Assembly: GCA_902795275.1 (NCBI GenBank)
Contig: CADBKQ010000002.1
Coordinates: 1 to 64,000, forward strand
Reading direction: 5' to 3'
DNA: 64,000 nucleotides
Origin: an uncultured Eubacteriales bacterium
GTDB lineage: Bacteria > Bacillota > Clostridia > Christensenellales > Aristaeellaceae
Under the pieces are notes generated by a model that was not told where the DNA came from, did not search any database, and saw only the letters and a list, made by a program, of their open reading frames with translations. Below are positions 23,914-32,565 of the stretch, one piece after another (positions within the stretch are counted from its first letter, which is position 1; every line of letters starts with the position of its first letter). The position numbers and the translations under genes are program-made.

Positions 23914-24096
23914 TTGGTGAACAACGGATGTATCATAGCACAGATGAGGCGCTTTGTCAACACATTTCGCAAAAACCTTTCATGCTGATTGAAAATTGAA
24001 AATTCCGCTTCGATTCAGGGATTTCCCGCGGTTCTTTGATTTGGCTTTCAGCGCCTTGCCAATCTGTTCTTAATTTGTCCTTTCGGCTCTGCCCTC

Positions 24097-24126
24097 TTGC
24101 GCGGATTCTTGCGTTTCGCATATAAT
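24097..24126 (+). promoter_or_regulatory. promoter of the lysA-like gene
   Basis: TTGCGC (24097-24102), 18 bases, TATAAT (24121-24126), about 45 bases before the RBS AGGAAGG. Confidence 0.55.
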
Positions 24127-24177
24127 GGCAGTGGATTGTATCCAATTTTGTGGAATACGCAGGAAGGATGATTCAAT

Positions 24178-25416
24178 ATGCCAAATTTTACCTTGCCCGA
24201 CGATGTGTTTATCCGGGCGGCGGAACAGTTTCCCACGCCCTTTCATTTATATGACGAAGCAGGCATCCGTAAAACCGCGCGGGCATTGAACGCGGCGTTT
24301 GCGTGGGCCGCGGATTTTAAAGAGTATTTCGCGGTAAAGGCGCTGCCCAATCCCGCCATCCTGAAAATCTTCAAGGAAGAAGGCTGCGGCCTGGACTGCT
24401 CCAGCGAATGCGAACTGCTGCTCGCGGAAAAGAGCGGCTTCCGGGGCGATGAAATCATGTTCAGCGCCAACGCCATGCCGCCGGAGGAATACGACCACGC
24501 CCGGGCGCTGGGAGCCATCGTGAACCTGGACGACATCAGCGACATCGACATTCTGGAAAAACACGGCGGCATCCCGGAAAACGTGTGCATCCGCTACAAT
24601 CCCGGCGGGAACTTTACCCTGGGCAACGCCATCATGGGCTCTCCCGGCGAAGCCAAGTACGGCTGGACGAAGGAGCAGGTGCCTGTCGGCCTCGCCCGGT
24701 TGAAAGCCCTGGGCGCGAAGCGCTTCGGCCTGCACGCCTTCCTGTCCAGCAACACCGTGGACAATTCCTATTATCCCAAGCTGGCGGGCATCCTGTTTGA
24801 ACTGGGAAAAGAAATGTCAGCGCAGTGCGGGCTGCCGCTGGCGTTCGTGAACCTGTCCGGCGGTATCGGCATCCCCTACCGGCCCGACGCGCCCGCCGTG
24901 GACATTGCGGCTGTCGGAGAGGGCGTGCGGAAGGAATATACCCGCGTGTTCGGCGACCCCGCCACAGCGGGCGTCGGCATCAAGACCGAGCTGGGCCGCT
25001 ACATGACCGGGCCCCACGGCTGGCTGGTCACCCACGCGGTGCATGAAAAGAAAATCCACCGGGACTATATCGGCGTGGACGCCTGCGCCTCCAACCTAAT
25101 GCGCCCCGCCATGTACGGCGCGTATCACCACATCCACGTCTGCGGGAAGCGGGAAGCCACCGCCGACCACGTTTACGACGTAACCGGCTGCCTGTGCGAG
25201 AATAATGACAAATTCGCCATCGAACGTCCCCTGCCGGAGATCAAGAAGGGCGACCTGCTGGTGATCCACGACACCGGCGCCCACGGCTATGCCATGGGCT
25301 ACCAGTATAACGGCCGCCTGCGCAGCGCGGAGATCCTGTATACAAAGGAAGGTAATTTCCGCCTCATCCGCCGCGCGGAAACCCCGGAGGATTATTTCGC
25401 CACGCTGGTCGAATAA
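24178..25416 (+). CDS. lysA: diaminopimelate decarboxylase-like PLP enzyme
   Basis: 412 residues, alanine racemase-fold type III decarboxylase. The PLP lysine is in EYFAVKALPNP, the glycine-rich phosphate loop in NLSGGIGIPY, and the phosphate-binding ELGRYMTGP follows. The cross-subunit Cys motif is GCLCENNDKF, and VDACASNLMRPAMYGAYHHI matches the substrate end. It would convert meso-diaminopimelate to lysine. The sequence differs from standard LysA enough that another amino acid substrate is possible. The RBS AGGAAGG precedes ATG 24178. It is followed by the alaS leader promoter. Confidence 0.8.
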   Translation: MPNFTLPDDVFIRAAEQFPTPFHLYDEAGIRKTARALNAAFAWAADFKEYFAVKALPNPAILKIFKEEGCGLDCSSECELLLAEKSGFRGDEIMFSANAMPPEEYDHARALGAIVNLDDISDIDILEKHGGIPENVCIRYNPGGNFTLGNAIMGSPGEAKYGWTKEQVPVGLARLKALGAKRFGLHAFLSSNTVDNSYYPKLAGILFELGKEMSAQCGLPLAFVNLSGGIGIPYRPDAPAVDIAAVGEGVRKEYTRVFGDPATAGVGIKTELGRYMTGPHGWLVTHAVHEKKIHRDYIGVDACASNLMRPAMYGAYHHIHVCGKREATADHVYDVTGCLCENNDKFAIERPLPEIKKGDLLVIHDTGAHGYAMGYQYNGRLRSAEILYTKEGNFRLIRRAETPEDYFATLVE

Positions 25417-25434
25417 AGAACAGCAGGCCAACGC

Positions 25435-25463
25435 TTGACAGCAGCGCGTTTTTGCTGTATACT
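25435..25463 (+). promoter_or_regulatory. promoter of the alaS T-box leader
   Basis: TTGACA (25435-25440), 17 bases, TATACT (25458-25463). It starts within 20 bases of the lysA stop. Confidence 0.85.
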
Positions 25464-25471
25464 TTCCGCAA

Positions 25472-25731
25472 TTGCATACGCGCTGTGAAGCAGAAGGAAC
25501 GCGGAAAGCCAGCCCAAAGCGAGCCGGGGAGGGTGCAAGCCCGGCGGAAGGAAACGCGCTTCGCCGCTGCCGAGCCATCCGTCCGAAAAGCACAGTAAGG
25601 CGGGTCGGGGCCTCACCCGTTATCAGGATCGAGGTGGACGCAGTTTCCCCTATCAACTGCGTCAATTGAAGTGGTACCGCGAATTCAGTGTGTCTGTTCG
25701 TCTTCAAGGAGAAACAGACACACTTTTTATT
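25472..25731 (+). promoter_or_regulatory. T-box leader controlling alaS
   Basis: A structured leader of roughly 260 bases. The antiterminator carries the T-box core AAGTGGTACCGCG (about 25670-25682), which pairs with the CCA end of uncharged tRNA. It is followed by a competing terminator AGTGTGTCTGTT...AACAGACACACT with a T-run (25687-25729). With alaS downstream, the ligand should be uncharged tRNA-Ala. I did not place the specifier codon with certainty. Confidence 0.9.
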
Positions 25732-25756
25732 TCATACGAAAAGGAGACTGATTCCC

Positions 25757-27727
25757 ATGCGCTCTGTAAACGCTAATGACCTGCGCGCGCTGTGGCTGCA
25801 ATTCTTCCAGGAGAAGGGCCACGCCGTGATTCCCTCCGCCTCCGTCATTCCGGAGAACGACCCCACCGTGCTGTTCACCACCGCGGGCATGCATCCGCTG
25901 GTGCCTTACCTGCTGGGCCAGAAGCACCCAGCGGGGAACCGCCTCACCGACGTGCAGAAGTGCATCCGCACCGGCGACATCGACGACGTGGGCGACATGA
26001 GCCACCTGACCTTCTTTGAAATGCTGGGCAACTGGAGCCTGGGCGATTACTTCAAGAAGGAAATGATTCCCTGGAGCTGGGAATTCCTGACCAGCGAAAA
26101 GTGGCTGGGCATCGACAAGGACAAGCTGGCCTTCACCGTGTTCGAGGGCGACAGCGACTGCCCCCGCGACGAGGAAGCCGCCGACCTGTGGCGCTCCTGC
26201 GGCGTGAAGGACGACCATCTGTTCTACCTGCCCAAGGAACACAACTGGTGGGGCCCCGCCGGGATCACCGGTCCCTGCGGCCCGGACACCGAAATGTTCA
26301 TGATCGTGAAGAAGCCCTGCGGCCCCAACTGCTCCCCGGCCTGCAAGTGCGGCGCGTACCTGGAAATCTGGAACGACGTGTTCATGCAGTACAATAAGCA
26401 GCAGGACGGCAGCTTCATTCCCCTGGATCAGAAAAACGTGGACACCGGCATGGGCCTGGAGCGCACCGTGTGCGTGCTGACCGGCAAAAAGAGCGTCTAC
26501 GAAACCGACATCTTTGAACGCATCCTGGCCAAGATCGCGGAACTGTCCGGCAAAACCTACGACGCCGACGAAGCGACTACCAAGGCTTTCCGCATCATCG
26601 CCGACCATATGCGCACCGCCACCTTCATCCTGGGCGACCCCCGCGGCGTGTCTCCCTCCAACGTGGACCAGGGCTACATCCTGCGCCGCCTCATCCGCCG
26701 CGCCGTGCGCTACGCCATGCAGCTGGGCATGGAAGCGGGCTTCACCTGCGAAATCGCCCAGGTCATCATCGACCAGTACAGCGAAGTGTACCCCGAGCTG
26801 AAAGCCAACGCCGCCTTCGTGCTGGAACAGCTGAAGCTGGAAGAAGACCGTTTCGCCCGCACCCTCAAGCAGGGCGAAAAGGAATTCGACAAGGTGTACA
26901 ACAACATCGTGAACACCCGCGCCCTGCTGGATTCCATCCTGGCCGACGCCGATCCCGTGGCCTGCGCCCAGAACCTGGCCCAGATCAAGAAGCTGCGCCC
27001 CTCCCCCGACATGATGCCCATCATCGAAGCGGCGCAGCGGGGCGACCTGGAAGCGCTGAAAGCGGCGATCAATGCCCGCCTTGCCACCCTCACCACCATG
27101 GACGGCCGCAGCGCCTTCAAGCTGTACGACACCTACGGCTTCCCCATCGAAATGACCAAGGAGCTGGCCGCCGAAAAGGGCCTGACCGTGGATGAGGACG
27201 ACTTCGCCCAGCGCTTCAAGCAGCACCAGGAGACCAGCCACGCGGGCGCGGAACAGCGCTTCAAGGGCGGCCTGGCCGACGCCAGCGAACAAACCGCCTG
27301 CCTGCACACCGCCACCCATCTTCTGCAGGCCGCCCTGCGCAAAGTCCTGGGCGACGAAGTGCACCAGAAGGGCAGCAACATCACCGCCGAACGCCTGCGC
27401 TTCGACTTCACCTTCGGCCGCAAGATGACCCCCGAAGAACTGACCGAAGTGGAACGCCTGGTGAACGTCGCCATCGACGCCAAGGTGCCCGTGACCATGG
27501 AAGAAATGACCGTGGCCGAAGCCAAGGCGCAGGGCGCCATGGGCCTGTTCGAGAGCAAGTACGGCGAGCGCGTGAAGGTCTACACCATGGGCCAGTTCTC
27601 CAAGGAAATCTGCGGCGGCCCCCACGCCTCCAACACCGGCGACCTGGTCTCCTTCAAGATTCAGAAGGAAGAATCCTCCTCCGCCGGCGTGCGCCGCATC
27701 AAGGCGACTATCGGCAGACAAGCATAA
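25757..27727 (+). CDS. alaS: alanyl-tRNA synthetase, short form
   Basis: 656 residues, where standard bacterial AlaRS has about 870. The catalytic class II core (LFTTAGMHPLVPYLLGQKHP), the tRNA-recognition part and the editing domain are present, with the zinc ligands HTATH and CGGPH. The protein ends at SSSAGVRRIKATIGRQA, so the C-terminal oligomerisation and C-Ala region is missing. The stop is clean and followed by a terminator, so this looks like a natural short form rather than an error. Start ATG 25757 after AAGGAG. Controlled by the T-box. Confidence 0.93.
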   Translation: MRSVNANDLRALWLQFFQEKGHAVIPSASVIPENDPTVLFTTAGMHPLVPYLLGQKHPAGNRLTDVQKCIRTGDIDDVGDMSHLTFFEMLGNWSLGDYFKKEMIPWSWEFLTSEKWLGIDKDKLAFTVFEGDSDCPRDEEAADLWRSCGVKDDHLFYLPKEHNWWGPAGITGPCGPDTEMFMIVKKPCGPNCSPACKCGAYLEIWNDVFMQYNKQQDGSFIPLDQKNVDTGMGLERTVCVLTGKKSVYETDIFERILAKIAELSGKTYDADEATTKAFRIIADHMRTATFILGDPRGVSPSNVDQGYILRRLIRRAVRYAMQLGMEAGFTCEIAQVIIDQYSEVYPELKANAAFVLEQLKLEEDRFARTLKQGEKEFDKVYNNIVNTRALLDSILADADPVACAQNLAQIKKLRPSPDMMPIIEAAQRGDLEALKAAINARLATLTTMDGRSAFKLYDTYGFPIEMTKELAAEKGLTVDEDDFAQRFKQHQETSHAGAEQRFKGGLADASEQTACLHTATHLLQAALRKVLGDEVHQKGSNITAERLRFDFTFGRKMTPEELTEVERLVNVAIDAKVPVTMEEMTVAEAKAQGAMGLFESKYGERVKVYTMGQFSKEICGGPHASNTGDLVSFKIQKEESSSAGVRRIKATIGRQA

Positions 27728-27744
27728 TAGAACATTCATCAAAA

Positions 27745-27772
27745 GTGCGCGGTTCACTCCGCGCATTTTTTG
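27745..27772 (+). terminator. alaS terminator
   Basis: TGCGCGG and CCGCGCA form a stem around TTCACT, followed by TTTTTTG. Confidence 0.85.
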
Positions 27773-27804
27773 TGTGCTTTCATCATTTTTCGCGGAAAAA
27801 AGCC

Positions 27805-27854
27805 TTGCATGAATCCTCTTTCTGTGGTACAATTAAATGGTCAAAGAAAGACAA
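27805..27854 (+). promoter_or_regulatory. ctsR operon promoter with CtsR-box-like operator
   Basis: TTGCAT (27805-27810), 17 bases, TACAAT (27828-27833). At 27839-27854 GGTCAAAGAAAGACAA resembles the tandem heptad GGTCAAA-N3-GGTCAAA bound by CtsR, with a weaker second half. It lies at the start of transcription, as expected for repression by CtsR. Confidence 0.7.
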
Positions 27855-27874
27855 TTTCTTTGGAGGGATGATTC

Positions 27875-28360
27875 ATGCGGTTAAGCGATACGATTGAGAG
27901 CTTCATCAAGGCTATGATCCAGGAGGACACGCCCGAAGTGGAGCTGAAACGAAACGAACTGGCGGAGTATTTTCACTGCGCTCCGTCGCAAATCAACTAT
28001 GTTTTGGCCACGCGCTTCACGCCCGACCACGGCTACGTCACCTCCTCCCAGCGGGGCGGCGGCGGGTTCATCCGCATCGTGCGGGTGCGGCAGAGCGGCG
28101 GCGACCATTTGAACTATCTGCTGAACGAGCGCATCGGCGACAGCCTGGACGCCCAATCTGCCCAAGTGCTGTGCGGGCAGCTTGCCGAGCGCAAGGTGGT
28201 AACGCCCGCGGAAGCGCAGATGATGGCCGCCGCTGTGTCGCCCCAGGCGCTTTCCGTGCCCATGCCCGAAGCGATGAAGGACGCGCTGCGGGCCAAAATT
28301 TTCAAATGCATGTTGCTGTCCGTGATGCAGCAGAAAGCCCGGCAGACCGAAAACGGTTGA
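27875..28360 (+). CDS. ctsR: CtsR transcriptional repressor of class III heat shock genes
   Basis: 161 residues. The winged helix shows NELAEYFHCAPSQINYVLAT and the glycine-rich wing QRGGGGFIRIVRV that enters the DNA minor groove and senses temperature. The C-terminal helical part is the target of McsB arginine phosphorylation and ClpC. It is the first gene of the ctsR-mcsA-mcsB-clpC operon. RBS TTTGGAGGG before ATG 27875. Confidence 0.95.
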   Translation: MRLSDTIESFIKAMIQEDTPEVELKRNELAEYFHCAPSQINYVLATRFTPDHGYVTSSQRGGGGFIRIVRVRQSGGDHLNYLLNERIGDSLDAQSAQVLCGQLAERKVVTPAEAQMMAAAVSPQALSVPMPEAMKDALRAKIFKCMLLSVMQQKARQTENG

Positions 28361-28429
28361 TTTTGCCGATGTACCAACATCGTTCCCGGCGCATAATATG
28401 AGATGCGTCTTTATCTTGAGGAGGAATTT

Positions 28430-28927
28430 ATGCTCTGCGAAGAATGCGGAAAAAACCAGGCGGAGGTGCTCATGACCACCGTGGTCAACGGCCAGTCCGC
28501 CACGCGGCACCTGTGCCGGGAATGCCTGAAAAAGTATCAGGCCGGGGATTTGCAGGCCCTGTTGGCAGCGATTCTGTCCACCATGGCCGGCAAGCTCCAG
28601 GAGACCGACGAGGAAACGCCGGACATCATCTGCCCCAAGTGCGGGGAGACCTATGCTGAATTCCAGAAAACGGGCATGCTGGGCTGCGCGGAATGCTATC
28701 AGGCGTTCCGAAAAGAGCTCGCCCCCGTCATCACCCGCGTCCAGGGCCGCAGCCAGCACGCAGGACGGCGACCGCCGGTCAGCGAGGAAGAACAGGCGCG
28801 GCAAACTAAGATGGAAGAACTGCGCAGCCTGATGGAAGCGGCGGTGGCGGAGGAAAACTTCGAGGAAGCCGCCCGGCTGCGGGATGAACTGCGGGCCATG
28901 ACGCCTGCCCGGGAGGCGAAGGCATGA
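28430..28927 (+). CDS. mcsA: McsA, zinc-binding activator of the McsB arginine kinase
   Basis: 165 residues. Two pairs of zinc-type Cys motifs are present: CEECGKNQAE with CRECL, and CPKCGETYAEFQ with CAECY. The C-terminus carries a UVR-like segment (MEELRSLMEAAVAEENFEEA). It activates McsB in tagging misfolded proteins. The start is ATG 28430 after GAGGAGG; an earlier in-frame ATG at 28403 lacks a site. Its stop overlaps mcsB by four bases. Confidence 0.93.
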   Translation: MLCEECGKNQAEVLMTTVVNGQSATRHLCRECLKKYQAGDLQALLAAILSTMAGKLQETDEETPDIICPKCGETYAEFQKTGMLGCAECYQAFRKELAPVITRVQGRSQHAGRRPPVSEEEQARQTKMEELRSLMEAAVAEENFEEAARLRDELRAMTPAREAKA

Positions 28928-29904
28928 GCGAAATCGTGGTATCGTCCCGGGTACGCCTGGCCCGGAACTATGAGGATTTGCCCTTCCGGAACAAAATCAC
29001 CAAAGAGCAGAGCGAGGAATGCGTGCGGCGCACCCTGGAAGCCCTGCGCCCTCTCCCCCAGCCCTATACCTTCCTGCCCCTCAAAGGCATGGAAGCCAAC
29101 GAAAAGAAAGCCCTGGTGGAAGCGCACCTCATCAGTCCCGACCTGATGGAGCACGAGGAAACCGCCGCGGCGCTGATCCGGGACGACGAAAAGATTTCCG
29201 TCCTGATGAACGAGGAAGACCATCTGCGCATTCAGGGCTTCACCCTGGGCGAAAACCTGAACGACGCGGCGGAGTGCGCTTTCTCCATTGACGACGCTTT
29301 GCAGGAGCAGCTTTCCTTCGCTTTCGACCCGCAGTGGGGCTACCTCACCGCCTGCCCCACCAACGCGGGCACGGGCCTGCGGGCGTCTGTGATGCTGCAT
29401 CTTCCCATGTTGACCGCCCAGAAGCAGATGGGCAAGGTGAACCAGATTGCCGCCAAGCTGGGCCTGACCCTGCGGGGCATTTACGGCGAAGGCAGCGAGG
29501 CCCAGGGCAATCTGTACCAGCTCAGCAACCAGGTGACGCTGGGGAAAACAGAAAAGGAAATCATCGACGCGGTGGCGGCCACGGCCCGGCAGATGGCCGA
29601 GATGGAACGGATCTACCGGCACAAAGCCGAGGACAAGGATGCCGTCGCCTTTGAAGACCAGCTGTTCCGGTCTTACGGCCTGCTCACCAACGCGCGGCGC
29701 ATGCCGATCAAGGAGTTCATGGCCCACTGGTCGAACCTGCGTCTGGGCGCGGCGCTGGGCAAGCTGCCCGTGAGCCTCAAAACCTGCGACGCCCTGCTCA
29801 CCGCCGCCCAGCCCGCCCATGTGCAGAAAGCCGCGGGCACGGCGCTGAACGACAAGGATTTGGATGCCTATCGGAGCGAATTGATACGGAATGCGCTGGT
29901 ATAA
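28924..29904 (+). CDS. mcsB: McsB protein arginine kinase
   Basis: 326 residues, a guanido-kinase fold that phosphorylates arginines on proteins to mark them for ClpC-ClpP. Motifs: VVSSRVRLARNYEDLPF at the N-terminus, FTLGENLNDA, QWGYLTACPTNAGTGLRASV around the catalytic Cys, and RGIYGEGSEAQGNLYQLSNQ. Slightly shorter than the Bacillus protein (363). Its stop codon touches a dispersed repeat at 29904. Confidence 0.95.
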   Translation: MSEIVVSSRVRLARNYEDLPFRNKITKEQSEECVRRTLEALRPLPQPYTFLPLKGMEANEKKALVEAHLISPDLMEHEETAAALIRDDEKISVLMNEEDHLRIQGFTLGENLNDAAECAFSIDDALQEQLSFAFDPQWGYLTACPTNAGTGLRASVMLHLPMLTAQKQMGKVNQIAAKLGLTLRGIYGEGSEAQGNLYQLSNQVTLGKTEKEIIDAVAATARQMAEMERIYRHKAEDKDAVAFEDQLFRSYGLLTNARRMPIKEFMAHWSNLRLGAALGKLPVSLKTCDALLTAAQPAHVQKAAGTALNDKDLDAYRSELIRNALV

Positions 29905-30030
29905 GGGATTAGGCAATAGGCATTAGGAGGAAATCCGCCAAAGCCTTCCTGCTTTGTGCTCTATATAAACCGTACTCCGCACTCTGTACTCTCGTTCCCC
30001 TACTGCCTATTGCCTAATGCCTAACCCCTC
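29904..30030. repeat. dispersed intergenic repeat at the mcsB 3' end
   Basis: GGGATTAGGCAATAGGCATTAGG at the left and CTGCCTATTGCCTAATGCCTAA at the right form inverted arms around about 70 bases. It belongs to the same family as those at 11987, 40115, 43458, 46535 and 46759. It separates mcsB from clpC. Confidence 0.7.
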
Positions 30031-30068
30031 ACTCCTATATCAAAACAATCGGAGGATAATAACAGTTT

Positions 30069-32501
30069 ATGCCAATTTTCGGACGATTCAACGAACGGGC
30101 GCAGCGGGTGATCGCCACCGCCCAGAAGACCGCCCTGATGCTGGGCCACAGCTTTGTAGGCAGCGAGCATTTTTTGATCGCTTTATTAAAAGAAGCCCGC
30201 GACGACGCGCCCGCCCTGCCGGATAACGTGGTGGCGCAGACCGTGACCGAGGCCGTGAAGCAAGTCACGGAGCCCGGCGGCCACACGCCCAATCAGCTGG
30301 AAATGACGCCCCGGGTGAAAAAGCTGCTGGAAACCAGCGTGCGGGAAGCGCACCGCCTGGGCCAGCCCTACGTGACGGCGGGCCATTTCTGGCTGGCGCT
30401 GCTCAGCGACGACGACAGCGTGGCCATGCAGGTGCTCACCGGCATGGGCTGCGATATTGAAAAGCTGAAAAAGAGCGTGCAGGAAACGCTGGGGAAAAAC
30501 AGCGTCACGTCCGCCGCGCGCCCGCAGAGCGGCAGCGACGCGGATTCCGCACTGGCGAAGTACGGCCGTGACCTGACCGAAGCCGCCGAAAAGGGCGAGC
30601 TGGACCCGGTGATCGGGCGGCAGAACGAGATCGAGCGCATCGTGCAGATTTTGTCCCGCCGCACGAAAAACAACCCGGTGCTCATCGGCGAGCCCGGCGT
30701 GGGCAAATCCGCCGTGGCCGAGGGCCTGGCGCAGAAGATCAGCCAGGGCGCGGTGCCTGAAACGCTGACGGACAAGAAAATCATTTCCCTGGACATGGGC
30801 AGCATGGTCGCGGGCAGCAAGTACCGGGGCGAATTTGAGGAGCGCCTCAAGAACACCCTGGACGAGGTGAAGAAGCGCGGCGACGTGATTCTGTTCATCG
30901 ACGAATTGCAGAACATCATCGGCGCGGGCGCGGCGGAAGGCAGCATGGACGCGGCGAATATTTTGAAGCCCGCCCTGGCCCGGGGCGAGATTCAGTGCAT
31001 CGGGGCCACGACCCTGGACGAGTACCGCAAGCACATTGAAAAGGACGCGGCCCTGGCCCGGCGGTTCCAGCCGGTCACGGTGAATGAGCCCAGCGAGGAA
31101 GAAACCATCGCCATCATGAAGGGCCTGCGGGATCGCTACGAAGCTCACCACAAAGTGCGCATCACCGACGAAGCGCTTGAAGCCGCGGTGAAGCTGAGCA
31201 ACCGCTACATCGCCGACCGCTTCCAGCCAGACAAGGCCATCGACCTGATGGACGAAGCGGCATCCCGGGTGCGCATCCAGGCCTTCACCGCGCCGCCGGA
31301 CGTGAAAGCCCAGGAAAAGAAGCTGGAAAGCGTGCTGCGGGAAAAGCGCGAGGCCATCGACAAGCAGGACTACGAGAAGGCCGCCGCCCTCCGCGACGAG
31401 GAACACACCCTCCGGGCGGAGATCGAGGAAAAGCGCGCCGCCTGGGAGAAGCAGAAATCCACCGCCAAGGACACCGTGGGCGAGGAGGAAATCGCCCAGG
31501 TGGTGGCGGGGTGGACGGGCATCCCGGTCAAGAAGATGACCGAAGAGGAATCCGAACGCCTGCTGCATCTGGAAGACCTGCTGCATAAGCGGGTGGTGGG
31601 CCAGAGCGAAGCCGTGTCCGCCGTCAGCCGGGCCATCCGCCGGGCCAGGGCAGGGCTCAAGGATCCCAAGCGTCCCATCGGCAGTTTCATCTTCTTAGGC
31701 CCCACGGGCGTGGGCAAAACCGAGCTGTGCCGCGCCCTGGGCGAAGCAATGTTCGGGGACGAGGACGCCCTCATCCGCCTGGACATGTCCGAGTATATGG
31801 AGAAGCACACCGTCAGCCGCATGGTGGGTTCGCCCCCCGGCTACGTGGGCTACGACGAGGGCGGGCAGCTCACCGAGGCCGTGCGGCGCAAGCCCTACTC
31901 CGTGGTGCTGTTTGACGAAGTGGAAAAGGCCCATCCCGACGTGTTCAACATCCTCTTGCAGATTTTAGAAGACGGACGCCTCACCGACAACATGGGCCGG
32001 GTGGTCAGCTTCAAAAACTGCGTCATCGTGATGACCAGCAACGCGGGCGCTCAGTCCGCCCAGCGCACCAGCCTGGGCTTCGGCGCGGGCATGGCCGACG
32101 CCATGGACTACGAGCGCATGCGGGAAAAGGTGCTTTCGGACATTAAGTCCGTGTTCCGGCCCGAGTTCCTCAACCGCGTGGACGAGATCATTGTGTTCCA
32201 TAAATTGGAGCAGAAGGACATCGAAGCCATCGCGTCCCTCATGCTGGGTCAAGTGGCCAAGCGCCTCCGGGAACGGGAAATCACCCTCACCTATGGGGAC
32301 GACGTGGTGGCCCATCTGGCTCAGGCGGGCTTCGACCCCCAGTACGGCGCGCGGCCTTTGCGCCGGGTGATCCAGCGCACCATCGAGGACGCCCTCAGCG
32401 AAAAGCTCATCGCCGGGGAAATCCACCTGGGCGGCACGGTGAACATGCGCATGGACGGGGAACAAATCGTATTTGAGCAAGCAAACACGCCCTCGGCATA
32501 A
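30069..32501 (+). CDS. clpC: ClpC AAA+ unfoldase
   Basis: 810 residues. Two N-terminal Clp repeats (RAQRVIATAQKTALMLGHSF onward), first AAA domain with Walker A GEPGVGKS and Walker B ILFIDE, a UVR-bearing coiled middle domain (KREAIDKQDYEKAAALRDEE), and a second AAA domain with GPTGVGKT and VLFDEVEK. It feeds McsB-tagged or adaptor-bound proteins to ClpP. Last gene of the CtsR regulon operon. RBS GGAGG before ATG 30069. Confidence 0.96.
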   Translation: MPIFGRFNERAQRVIATAQKTALMLGHSFVGSEHFLIALLKEARDDAPALPDNVVAQTVTEAVKQVTEPGGHTPNQLEMTPRVKKLLETSVREAHRLGQPYVTAGHFWLALLSDDDSVAMQVLTGMGCDIEKLKKSVQETLGKNSVTSAARPQSGSDADSALAKYGRDLTEAAEKGELDPVIGRQNEIERIVQILSRRTKNNPVLIGEPGVGKSAVAEGLAQKISQGAVPETLTDKKIISLDMGSMVAGSKYRGEFEERLKNTLDEVKKRGDVILFIDELQNIIGAGAAEGSMDAANILKPALARGEIQCIGATTLDEYRKHIEKDAALARRFQPVTVNEPSEEETIAIMKGLRDRYEAHHKVRITDEALEAAVKLSNRYIADRFQPDKAIDLMDEAASRVRIQAFTAPPDVKAQEKKLESVLREKREAIDKQDYEKAAALRDEEHTLRAEIEEKRAAWEKQKSTAKDTVGEEEIAQVVAGWTGIPVKKMTEEESERLLHLEDLLHKRVVGQSEAVSAVSRAIRRARAGLKDPKRPIGSFIFLGPTGVGKTELCRALGEAMFGDEDALIRLDMSEYMEKHTVSRMVGSPPGYVGYDEGGQLTEAVRRKPYSVVLFDEVEKAHPDVFNILLQILEDGRLTDNMGRVVSFKNCVIVMTSNAGAQSAQRTSLGFGAGMADAMDYERMREKVLSDIKSVFRPEFLNRVDEIIVFHKLEQKDIEAIASLMLGQVAKRLREREITLTYGDDVVAHLAQAGFDPQYGARPLRRVIQRTIEDALSEKLIAGEIHLGGTVNMRMDGEQIVFEQANTPSA

Positions 32502-32514
32502 CAGCATTGGAAGC

Positions 32515-32557
32515 AAAAAACAGCACAGCCGGAAAGTTGGCTGTGCTGTTTTTTGTT
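32515..32557. terminator. bidirectional terminator between clpC and cotH
   Basis: ACAGCACAGCC and GGCTGTGCTGT form an 11-bp stem with an A-run before and a T-run after, so it works in both directions between convergent genes. Confidence 0.9.
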
Positions 32558-32565
32558 TTCAGGCG

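Noticed and set aside
25727..27832. 701-codon open frame opposite alaS
   Set aside because: It is the high-GC shadow of alaS: low-complexity Gly/His/Ala-rich, no RBS, no domain.
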